64,000 nucleotides of DNA, taken from contig JAYFOA010000025.1 of the NCBI GenBank assembly GCA_034933145.1, forward strand, positions 1 to 64,000. Reading direction: 5' to 3'. The notes beneath the pieces are model-generated. The model did not search any database. It was given only the letters and a program-made list of their open reading frames with translations, and was not told the origin of the DNA. Shown here in pieces: positions 15,408 to 23,308 of this stretch (within the stretch, counting starts at the first letter, position 1; every line of letters begins with the position of its first letter). The stretch is from UBA4644 sp034933145 (lineage in GTDB: Bacteria; Bacillota; Clostridia; Oscillospirales; Butyricicoccaceae). A program made the translations under genes and the position numbers.

Positions 15408-16747
15408 TTGTTAAAAATGCGGTCTTTGAAGCGGAGATTGAAGGCTATACCGCCGAAGGTGCCGGCGTCTGCCGTATCGGGGGCGTGGCGGTCTTTGTTC
15501 CCGGAACAATCTCTGGTGAGCGCTGCCGTGTACGAATCGTAAAGGCTTTGAAAACCTACGCCTTCGGGCGGCTGGAAGAGATACTGGCTCCTTCGCCGCA
15601 CCGGGTGACGCCGGACTGCCCGCATTTTCCTGTATGCGGCGGCTGCGACTTCCGGCATATGGATTATGCGGAAGAACTTCGGCTGAAGGCCCTTCGCGTC
15701 CACGACGCGCTCTGCCGCATCGGCGGCTTTTCCTTGGAGATACCGGAAATCGTGCCCGCACCGGAGACGGATGGGTACCGCAATAAAGCCCAGTTTCCTC
15801 TGAGAGAAGAGGCCGGACACACCGTGTTCGGCTTTTTCCGCAGCCATAGTCATCAGCTGGTACCGCTGAGCAGCTGCGCTCTTGGGCGGACAGAGGCTCT
15901 TGCACTGGCCCGGGCAGTTTGCAGCTGGGCCGATGAAAACAGGGTGGAGACATATGATGAGAATACGCACGGCGGACTGCTGCGCCATGTGTATATCCGC
16001 AGCGGAGAGGGCGGTCACCATCTGACCGTAGTGACGGCGGCAAGGCCTGCTGCGGCAGATACGCTGCCCACATATGCTCGGGCGGTCTGCCCTACCCTGT
16101 GCGGCGTGGTGCTCAATTACAATCCGGAGCCGGGCAATCGCGTCCTCGGTACGCGATGTGAGACGCTGTGGGGCAAAGGAACGCTTTCCGATGTGCTGCT
16201 GGGCAATACGTACCGCCTGTCTCCTCTGTCTTTTTATCAGGTCAACAAAGTACAGGCCGAACGGCTGTATACGGCGGCGGCGGAGCTTTCCGGCCTTGAC
16301 GGGACACAGGACGCACTGGATCTTTACTGCGGCGTTGGCACGATTACGCTGACACTGGCACCCCGATGCCGGAAGATCGTCGGCGTGGAAATTATCCCCG
16401 ACGCAGTGCGTGATGCACAGGACAATGCCGCGCGCAATGGGATCAAAAACGTCCGCTTCCTTTGCGGAGATGCGGGCAATGCGGCACGGGCTCTGGCCGA
16501 AGATGGCTTTATGCCAGAGGTGATCGTCTGCGACCCGCCGCGGAAGGGGCTGGATGAATCCTGCCTGTCTGCTATTGCGACGCTCTCACCCAAGCGGATC
16601 GTCTATGTTTCCTGCGACTGTGCTTCTCTGGCGCGGGATGCCCGACTGCTGCGGGAACGTGGCTGGAAGCTGGAAACCGTCCGTGCCTTTGACCTTTTCC
16701 CCCGTACCGCAAACGTGGAGACGGTTGTTCTTTTGTCCCAACTGTGA
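15392..16747 (+). CDS. RlmD/RumA-type RNA (uracil-5)-methyltransferase
   Basis: 451 residues. An N-terminal TRAM domain (about 1-58) is followed by the iron-sulfur cysteines CPHFPVCGGC near 76-85. The SAM-binding LDLYCGVGTITL is near 309. The catalytic region has VIVCDPPRKGLDES and YVSCDCASLARD with the nucleophilic cysteine. These enzymes methylate uridine C5 in 23S rRNA or tRNA; which target is used cannot be decided. The start overlaps the lipoprotein gene, and this is the last gene before the AT-rich insert. Confidence 0.88.
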   Translation: MDSPVIVKNAVFEAEIEGYTAEGAGVCRIGGVAVFVPGTISGERCRVRIVKALKTYAFGRLEEILAPSPHRVTPDCPHFPVCGGCDFRHMDYAEELRLKALRVHDALCRIGGFSLEIPEIVPAPETDGYRNKAQFPLREEAGHTVFGFFRSHSHQLVPLSSCALGRTEALALARAVCSWADENRVETYDENTHGGLLRHVYIRSGEGGHHLTVVTAARPAAADTLPTYARAVCPTLCGVVLNYNPEPGNRVLGTRCETLWGKGTLSDVLLGNTYRLSPLSFYQVNKVQAERLYTAAAELSGLDGTQDALDLYCGVGTITLTLAPRCRKIVGVEIIPDAVRDAQDNAARNGIKNVRFLCGDAGNAARALAEDGFMPEVIVCDPPRKGLDESCLSAIATLSPKRIVYVSCDCASLARDARLLRERGWKLETVRAFDLFPRTANVETVVLLSQL

Positions 16748-16769
16748 TGTGACTTTGAAATAAATAATG

Positions 16770-16805
16770 ACGCAAATATTAATTAGTAACGCAAATATTT
16801 AATTA
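16770..16805. repeat. Tandem imperfect direct repeat upstream of the ABC exporter
   Basis: ACGCAAATATTAATTA (16770-16785) and ACGCAAATATTTAATTA (16789-16805) begin 19 bases apart, nearly two helical turns. They lie at the left edge of the AT-rich insert and could bind a regulator on one face of the DNA. Confidence 0.45.
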
Positions 16806-16939
16806 TTGCACAAATTAGCCTTTCCAGAACCATCGTCGTGGTAGGAGCAATATACCAATCCACAGCATCCCTTACAGTGTAGCACAGCCCTTGGAGAGGG
16901 GCTTCAAAAACTACTACGCTACAATACAAGGATGTCGGA

Positions 16940-18583
16940 ATGAAGAAGTACATTGTTGGGTTAAGAAAACATATTTGCATATTTACACTGATTTATCTTG
17001 TAAACACTCTATCGTTTGCTGTGATTCCACTTATTAACAAAAGCCTATTTGATTCCGTTGTGGGAGATGCTGAATACTCTTTGCTTCAGCTTGTGTTTTA
17101 TTATGTGGTATGCGTTTTGGTGCATCTAGCAACCGCATATGGGACTAATATTTGGAATTGGAAGATAGGCATAAAATTTGAAGGTGATATGAAGCGGGAC
17201 TATTTTTCTGCGATATCACGTATGCCGTATATCCGCTTTAAACAAAAAGATATTGGTGAGTATATATCAATACAAGGTAATGATATCACAACGATCGAAG
17301 CAGATTATTTGACACCCTTGATCAGCTTATTTAATCAAATTATAGTGTTTGCAGTATATGGTGTCATTTTATTCATTTATGTCGATTGGCGTGTAGCTCT
17401 CGCGCTGCTGTCCACATCTTTACTATTACTCCCTTTGTCAAATATTACATCACGTAAGCTTGCAGCGAAAAGGAAAGCCTACTCTGATAGCCAAGGCAGC
17501 TACACTGCAAGAATAACGGACTTCTTAACGGGAAAACACCTTATTTCACGAATAACGATGGCTGCATTTGAGCGAGAGCATGAACAGGTAAGAGAAGAGA
17601 CTGCACGAGCTCGCTATGCATTCGGAAAGAGCAAGTCTATTATTTTACCGTTTAATGCTTCGTTCTCCTTTGTACTTACGATAGTAGCATTCGCGGTGAC
17701 CGGATATTTGCTATTTCAAAAAGAGATAACCGTAGGAGTTGCCATTGCTGCACTTGGCTATATTGAGGCATTTTTATCCCCGCTACAGGAAATTGTGTAC
17801 GATGTGACTACAATTTACTCAACAAAAGAGGTTCGAAATAAGGTTCAGGCAGTTCTTGCAGTTCTCGAAGAAAATTTGGAAGAAAAAAATTCATTAAATA
17901 CGTCGCTTCAATTAAGGCATGTAAGGATACAATTTGAGCGGTTTCAAATTAAAGACTTTTCTTTTACCTTTGAGAGAAATAAGAAATATGCGATAATAGG
18001 ACATAATGGATCGGGTAAGTCGACGATCCTCCGCGTGATTGCACAACACATTAAAGTTGACTCCGGGGATGTTCTTTTTGATGGAAAGAACGCCGCCGAG
18101 GTAGATGCCTCCGGTCTTATTTGCTATATAAGCCAGCATGAGCATCTATTTAGAGATACGTTTTTGAATAATGTCTCAGTTTTTTCTTCATATAAGTTTG
18201 TTCAAGAAGACACTAAAAGAGCTATCGGCGAAGATATTTATGAGAGGCTTTATAACCAGGAAAACTGTCAAACTCTCAGCGGCGGTGAAAAGCAAATTGT
18301 TAAATTCGTTCGGATGCTAACCGAGGATAAGCCAGTTTGCATCCTCGATGAGCCGTTTGCTGATATGGATATTAATAGAACTCAAAAGATGATGGAGCAA
18401 ATAATGAAAATGAAAGGCAAGACCTTCATTGTCGTGACACATAATTTGTCGGATGACCTCAAGGGATTTGATGAAATTATTCTGATGGGAAATGGAGAAA
18501 TCCTACAACACGGATCTTATGCAGACATTTCAAAAACTTCTGATTTCCAGACACTAAAAGCCGCTACAGAGGTGCTGCTATAG
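16940..18583 (+). CDS. ABC exporter, fused permease-ATPase, horizontally acquired
   Basis: 547 residues. About 300 N-terminal residues form the type IV ABC exporter membrane domain. The ATPase domain follows, with GHNGSGKST near 354, LSGGEKQ near 446, CILDEPFADMD near 465 and the switch histidine in VVTHNLSDDL. It is a half-transporter, so it probably works as a homodimer in the cytoplasmic membrane exporting a peptide or hydrophobic compound. Base composition and codon use are far more AT-rich than every neighbour (AAA, ATA and TTA are frequent), which signals transfer. No substrate peptide, peptidase domain or modification enzyme is adjacent. AAGGA precedes the ATG. Confidence 0.85.
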   Translation: MKKYIVGLRKHICIFTLIYLVNTLSFAVIPLINKSLFDSVVGDAEYSLLQLVFYYVVCVLVHLATAYGTNIWNWKIGIKFEGDMKRDYFSAISRMPYIRFKQKDIGEYISIQGNDITTIEADYLTPLISLFNQIIVFAVYGVILFIYVDWRVALALLSTSLLLLPLSNITSRKLAAKRKAYSDSQGSYTARITDFLTGKHLISRITMAAFEREHEQVREETARARYAFGKSKSIILPFNASFSFVLTIVAFAVTGYLLFQKEITVGVAIAALGYIEAFLSPLQEIVYDVTTIYSTKEVRNKVQAVLAVLEENLEEKNSLNTSLQLRHVRIQFERFQIKDFSFTFERNKKYAIIGHNGSGKSTILRVIAQHIKVDSGDVLFDGKNAAEVDASGLICYISQHEHLFRDTFLNNVSVFSSYKFVQEDTKRAIGEDIYERLYNQENCQTLSGGEKQIVKFVRMLTEDKPVCILDEPFADMDINRTQKMMEQIMKMKGKTFIVVTHNLSDDLKGFDEIILMGNGEILQHGSYADISKTSDFQTLKAATEVLL

Positions 18584-18585
18584 AT

Positions 18586-18620
18586 AGACCTGTTCGTGCA
18601 GGTCTGCTTCTGTTATTGTT
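18586..18620 (+). terminator. Hairpin after the ABC exporter
   Basis: AGACCTG pairs with CAGGTCT around a 6-base loop, followed by a T-rich but not continuous stretch. It marks the right side of the AT-rich segment. Confidence 0.5.
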
Positions 18621-18857
18621 GTTTGTAATTAGTTAAAACCCTGAAATACTTTTCCGTTTCAAGGCTTTACTTCTGTTAAATCCAAAAGTTATCGCAATTT
18701 GATTAGAGCGTTTTTGAAAAGTCAAACGGGTAGTGCTATTTCAATAAAATGAAAATAGAGGCAATTCGTTCACTTATCAGGGGATTCGTCTGACTTATGG
18801 CATGTCCACTGATTATCTGGCTTTCATAAAGTAATTAACGCATTGGAGAGAAATTGG

Positions 18858-19922
18858 ATGGATATAAGCAAAAGCGTCGCGTTCCTGATGGAAAACGCGG
18901 GACCGATCATCAAATGTCGGGTGGAAAAAGAATTTTTGGGTAAAGATCGTTATTCCGATTACCGCCGTCTCATTTTATGTCATCCAATGGTTCGGGAAGC
19001 CAGGTCCTGGCAGCAGAATGACGGCTATTTGGGAATCGCGTTTCATGGCGGCTGGCTGCCTGAAAATAAAAAAATCCGCAGCTCCCGTGCGGCAGAAGCC
19101 GCGCTTAGGTTTCTTGCGGAGACCGGGCTGAGGCCGACGGAGCCTTTTCTTGACAGGGCGCTGACCGCTCTTTGCGGAGAGAATTACAACCGGTCTCCTT
19201 CCTGCTGGGACATCTTTTCCCCAGAGGAAGGGCTGTACGGCTCTGAATATGAACGGGACATGCTGTTGGCGCTCTTTGACCGGGCGGAAGATAATACAGA
19301 AAACCCATCCATAGCGCTTGCCCTGGACAGAATGAAATATTTGGCGTCAGCCGGTGACATTTCCGATTTTTCATATGCCGCCATCGGCCGGCGCTTTTTC
19401 GTAAAAGGGAAAGCACTTCCCGATCTATATCAGCTGCGCCTTCTGTCATGCACCCGCTCCTGGCGGAATGCCGAAAATATCGAGACGGTTGCTGCAGCCG
19501 TAAGAAAGTATATTGAGCTGTCGCCGCTTCCTCCGATATACATTCTGCATCACGGGCAGCGGATCGCGCCCGCGGCTATTACTTGCTTTGACTTCTCCAA
19601 GAACCTTGCGGATTACAGTGAAATCGATTGGTATCAGTTTCTATCTCTGATGCAGTTGTTCAGCGATTTGGAGCTTATTGAAAAAGTTGACCGGCTGAAT
19701 GGTTTGTTTCGGCAGCTTTCATCCACGGTTGAAGGAAACGGCGGAATCCTGGATCTGCCGGTTTGCCATAAGGCATTCAAGGTTTGGGGCGCGTACAGCG
19801 GCTTGATGCTGGAAGAAACATGGAAGGGCAGCCGCCGAAGCTGCGATCTGACCTATCGATATCTCAGAATAGCAAGAGGACGCTTTTCTTTCGATATGGT
19901 TACGGAAAAAGGATCTGTCTAA
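18858..19922 (+). CDS. Protein of unknown function, possibly alpha/alpha-toroid fold
   Basis: 354 residues from the ATG at 18858, which has GGAGAG eight bases upstream; a TTG five codons earlier lies over that site. I do not recognise a catalytic motif. Phrases such as NDGYLGIAFHGGW and SRAAEAALRFLAETGL, and the recurring helical spacing, resemble prenyltransferase/terpene-cyclase-like alpha-barrel proteins. No DxDD or DDxxD motif is present, so enzymatic activity is doubtful. No signal peptide or membrane helix is seen. GC content returns to the regional level here. The S66 peptidase starts about 150 bases downstream on the same strand. Confidence 0.55.
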   Translation: MDISKSVAFLMENAGPIIKCRVEKEFLGKDRYSDYRRLILCHPMVREARSWQQNDGYLGIAFHGGWLPENKKIRSSRAAEAALRFLAETGLRPTEPFLDRALTALCGENYNRSPSCWDIFSPEEGLYGSEYERDMLLALFDRAEDNTENPSIALALDRMKYLASAGDISDFSYAAIGRRFFVKGKALPDLYQLRLLSCTRSWRNAENIETVAAAVRKYIELSPLPPIYILHHGQRIAPAAITCFDFSKNLADYSEIDWYQFLSLMQLFSDLELIEKVDRLNGLFRQLSSTVEGNGGILDLPVCHKAFKVWGAYSGLMLEETWKGSRRSCDLTYRYLRIARGRFSFDMVTEKGSV

Positions 19923-20076
19923 AGGATTTGCATATCCGGCGTACAGCTTGCCATGGGGTGTCTTACAGACTGAGAGCGGGCACGGACGAATTTGCAGGAA
20001 ATATCGGGAAGAACTGCGGATATTGGGCGGTCAACCGGAAAAACGGAACTGCCGGAACGGAAAGGAAGAAACCGAC

Positions 20077-21114
20077 ATGAACCCCTTAGTAAAGCCGCCG
20101 AAGCTGTCGCGCGGGGATACCGTTGCGACAGTCAGCCTGTCCTGGGGCGGCGCGGGCGATCGGGATCTGCTGTGGAGGTATCAGGTGGGTAAACAGCGCC
20201 TGGAGCGGCAGTTCGGGCTGAAGGTGATTGAGATGGAGCACACGCTCAGCGGCTCGGACTATCTGTATCACCACCCGGAAAAGCGTGCGCAGAACCTGAT
20301 GCAGGCATTTTCAGATACGGATGTAAAGGCCGTTTTTTCCTGCATTGGCGGTGAAGAGAGTATCCGTCTTCTCCCCTATGTGGATCTTACGGTGATCCGG
20401 AATAACCCAAAAATCTTTATCGGCTATTCCGACAGCACCATCACCCATCTCATGTGCCTCAAGGCCGGAATTTCCAGCTTTTATGGACCGAGCATCCTCG
20501 GTGAGCTGGCGGAAAATTATCAGATTTATGACTATACCATCGGCTGGCTGAAAAAGACGCTGTTTGAGACCAAGCCGCTCGGGCCGATCCCCTGTGCGGA
20601 TGAGTGGACGGGAGAGCGGGTCGAGTGGATGCTTTCCAATGCCGGCGTCCGGAAACGGATGTGTCCAAACCGCGGGTATGAATTGCTTCAGGGATCGGGG
20701 ACGGTGCGGGGCCGCCTGATCGGCGGATGCATTGAGGTGCTGGAAATGGCAAAGGGTACCATTCTCTGGCCGGACTGCGAGGCGTTCGACGATGCCGTTT
20801 TATTCTTCGAAACTTCGGAGGACATGCCAGACCCCGTATACCTTGAATACTGGCTCAGGAATTACGGCAGCCAGGGGATCCTGCAGAGGGTGAAAGCTAT
20901 TTTATTTGGAAAGCCGTATCAGGAGACGCATTACGACGCGTATAAAGCATCTGTGCAAAAGATATTCAGGGAACTGAACCTGTCTGACACGCCGATTCTG
21001 TATAATCTGTCCTTCGGGCATAATCAGCCGATGTGCATCCTGCCATACGGCGCGCTCGCCGAGGTAAACTGCGAAAAAAAGAGCGTCTCCATCCTGGAGT
21101 CCGGGGCCGTATGA
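20077..21114 (+). CDS. S66-family LD-carboxypeptidase (LdcA/MccF-like)
   Basis: 345 residues from the ATG at 20077, preceded by AAAGGAAG. The catalytic triad of family S66 is visible: Ser in FIGYSDSTI, Glu in LFFETSEDM and His in LSFGHNQPM. LdcA enzymes trim the terminal D-alanine from tetrapeptide muropeptides in the cytoplasm. MccF relatives cleave microcin C-type adenylates and confer self-immunity. The sequence alone does not separate the two. The long form with internal insertions and the accessory neighbourhood are compatible with a MccF-like role. The first 43 codons of the longer open frame lack a ribosome binding site. Confidence 0.82.
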   Translation: MNPLVKPPKLSRGDTVATVSLSWGGAGDRDLLWRYQVGKQRLERQFGLKVIEMEHTLSGSDYLYHHPEKRAQNLMQAFSDTDVKAVFSCIGGEESIRLLPYVDLTVIRNNPKIFIGYSDSTITHLMCLKAGISSFYGPSILGELAENYQIYDYTIGWLKKTLFETKPLGPIPCADEWTGERVEWMLSNAGVRKRMCPNRGYELLQGSGTVRGRLIGGCIEVLEMAKGTILWPDCEAFDDAVLFFETSEDMPDPVYLEYWLRNYGSQGILQRVKAILFGKPYQETHYDAYKASVQKIFRELNLSDTPILYNLSFGHNQPMCILPYGALAEVNCEKKSVSILESGAV

Positions 21115-21192
21115 AAATCCGCAGCGGCCCGGGGGCGGAGCGTATGGAGACCCGCTTATTGACAAAAAGGGCGGAGAATGGGTAAACTGAGG

Positions 21193-21244
21193 ACAAGCCG
21201 GCAAACTGCGCTTTTCCAGTGCAGCGGTCGGCCTGTGTTTTTTT
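21193..21244 (+). terminator. Terminator after the S66 peptidase gene
   Basis: ACAAGCCG pairs with CGGCCTGT (one G-U) with an inner CTGC/GCAG stem, followed by seven T residues. Confidence 0.6.
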
Positions 21245-21292
21245 CGGTATACAGCAGGGCGGAGCCCTGCGGATAATGGCGAAAGGAGAGGA

Positions 21293-22165
21293 ATGCCAAT
21301 GATTTATCTGGACGCCTTTACCTTTCCGGACACAGATATGGAGTGCAATTTTTTTATGGGGGAAAAGCGCACCTGCTATGACTCATTTTATCCGTTCCAG
21401 GTGCTGTCGCGGCATGGGCTTAGGCGGATTGATTTCGACCCGATCACCATCCTGTACGGCGGCAACGGTTCGGGCAAATCGACAGCCCTGAACGTGATCG
21501 CCGAAAAGGCGGGCATACAGCGGGATTCCATCTATAATAAATCAAATTTTTTTCCGGAATACGTCCGGCTGTGCAGGGCCGAGTTTTTCCTTGATGTCCC
21601 CGCCGGCAGCCGGATCATCACCAGTGACGACGTGTTCGATTATATGCTAAATATCCGAACGCTTAACGAGGGAATCGACCAAAAACGGTCGGACCTATTT
21701 GAAGAGTATCTTGACGCCAAATACGCACAATTTACCATGCACTCTCTTGCGGATTATGCACAGCTGAAAAGGTCCAACACAGCGAAAAGCAAGACGCAGT
21801 CCCGGTTTGTGCGGAGTGAACTGATGGGTAATATACGGGAACGCTCCAATGGAGAGACCGCTTTCCGCTATTTCCAGGAAAAAATCGGTGAGCGGGGGCT
21901 GTTCATACTGGATGAACCGGAAAACAGTCTTTCCCCGACGCTTCAGCAGGAGCTGTTACAAATGCTTGAGGATGCAGCCCGGTTTTCAGACTGCCAGTTT
22001 ATTCTTTCCACCCACTCACCTTTCCTGCTTTCGATGCGCGGTGCCAGGATCTATGATCTGGATGAGACGCCTGCGGCGGTAAAGCGGTGGACGGAGCTGG
22101 AGAATGTACGCATTTACTATGATTTTTTTAAACGCCGGGAGGGAGAATTTGCTTCGCAGCCTTGA
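21293..22165 (+). CDS. ABC-type AAA ATPase (AAA_21-like)
   Basis: 290 residues. The P-loop ILYGGNGSGKSTALNVI is near residue 60. The Walker B LFILDEPENSLSP and the HxH-like STHSPFLLS follow in the second half, as in the RecF/OLD-like ABC ATPases. There is no nuclease domain and no partner gene of a known OLD or Septu defence pair. The S66 peptidase upstream is separated by a terminator. Such single ATPases are common in Firmicutes and have no assigned role. Two ATGs (21293, 21299) lie four and ten bases after AAAGGAG, so the start is uncertain by two codons. Confidence 0.75.
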   Translation: MPMIYLDAFTFPDTDMECNFFMGEKRTCYDSFYPFQVLSRHGLRRIDFDPITILYGGNGSGKSTALNVIAEKAGIQRDSIYNKSNFFPEYVRLCRAEFFLDVPAGSRIITSDDVFDYMLNIRTLNEGIDQKRSDLFEEYLDAKYAQFTMHSLADYAQLKRSNTAKSKTQSRFVRSELMGNIRERSNGETAFRYFQEKIGERGLFILDEPENSLSPTLQQELLQMLEDAARFSDCQFILSTHSPFLLSMRGARIYDLDETPAAVKRWTELENVRIYYDFFKRREGEFASQP

Positions 22166-22264
22166 CGGCAGAGGCAGGTGGCAGCCTTAACCGGGCAGCA
22201 TAATGGCTTCCCAAACGATGAATAAAGAATTTGGCAAACAAAGAGTCTTGGATGAGGTGTCAGC

Positions 22265-23185
22265 ATGTCATACCTTTCGCTGGATGAAATTACGGAAAAG
22301 CTTGATTTTTTTAAAAAGATGTACGATGCGGTACGACTGGTGGACCCGATGCAGAAGAAAGTGGTCGACTGTCGGAACTCCATCGGGGCAGAAACGGAGG
22401 AAATTTGTTATGCCTATTGGGGCAACGGAAAAATATGTGACAATTGCGTTTCCATTCGTGCCTACCACGAAAACAGAAGTTTTGTGAAGCTGGAAAAAAG
22501 TGAAAAAGCAATTCTTTTAGTGACGGCGGTGCCTGTCGATCATACCGAAAAGCCGATCGTGCTTGAACTCCTGAAAAATGCGACAGAGACTATGATCATT
22601 GGTTCCGGCAACTATGAGAGCGGGATACCTTTCTGCCGGTTTGTCCAGGAAATGAATGACACCATTATCCGAGATTCTCTTACCGCTCTGTACAACCGGC
22701 GCTTTCTTGATGAGCGGCTGCCCGCCGATATTGTGGAAGCCACGTTGAAGAACCAGCCGCTTTCCATCTGCTTTATGGATCTGGACAATTTCAAGCTGGT
22801 AAACGATCTTTACGGACACGAGCGGGGCGATCTGGCGATCAAGGCTATTGGGGAGATCATCCTGAAAAACATCCGCTTGGATCGGGATTGGGCCGCTCGA
22901 TATGGTGGGGACGAGTTTGTCCTCTGCCTGCACAACGCCGACGGACCGCAGGCCCGTGCTGTCGCGTCCCGTATTCAGGCTCTTGCAGAACAACGCTTCC
23001 GCGAGATGCCGGTGGGGAAAATTCGCTTGTCTCTTTCCTTTGGAATCGAAACCATGAAGGGCACGCCGATGACGGCTGCACAGCTCATCCGGGGCGCGGA
23101 TCAGAAGATGTATCGGGAAAAACGAGGAAAATATTCCCGGACCGATGCATACGGAGATCCGGACTCCGGAGCGTCCAATTCCTAA
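22265..23185 (+). CDS. Diguanylate cyclase (GGDEF) with N-terminal sensor segment
   Basis: 306 residues. Residues 1-130 form a PAS-like segment with several cysteines (CYAYWGNGKICDNC), which could bind a metal or sense redox state. The GGDEF domain begins at DSLTALYNRRFLDERL (about 138), carries CFMDLDNFKLVNDLYGHERGD in two pieces and the active site RYGGDEFVL near 217. It makes cyclic-di-GMP from two GTP. No RxxD inhibitory site lies five residues before the motif. No membrane segment is present. It lies about 100 bases after the ATPase and ends at a bidirectional terminator. Confidence 0.88.
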   Translation: MSYLSLDEITEKLDFFKKMYDAVRLVDPMQKKVVDCRNSIGAETEEICYAYWGNGKICDNCVSIRAYHENRSFVKLEKSEKAILLVTAVPVDHTEKPIVLELLKNATETMIIGSGNYESGIPFCRFVQEMNDTIIRDSLTALYNRRFLDERLPADIVEATLKNQPLSICFMDLDNFKLVNDLYGHERGDLAIKAIGEIILKNIRLDRDWAARYGGDEFVLCLHNADGPQARAVASRIQALAEQRFREMPVGKIRLSLSFGIETMKGTPMTAAQLIRGADQKMYREKRGKYSRTDAYGDPDSGASNS

Positions 23186-23258
23186 GCGGTTTCGGACGAG
23201 TTGTACCCTGCATGCATGTTTGCAGCACCATACCCGGATACCGGGTTAAAAGGATTGA

Positions 23259-23295
23259 AAAGGCTCCGTACCCGCTAGGGGGTACGGAGCCTTTT
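23259..23295. terminator. Bidirectional terminator between the GGDEF gene and clpB
   Basis: A 16-bp near-perfect inverted repeat (23259-23274 with 23280-23295) is bounded by A and T runs. It serves both convergent genes. Confidence 0.8.
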
Positions 23296-23308
23296 GCCTG
23301 TCTTGCGT

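Noticed and set aside
21293..22165. OLD or Septu-type phage defence ATPase
   Set aside because: There is no TOPRIM or HNH nuclease in the protein or next to it.
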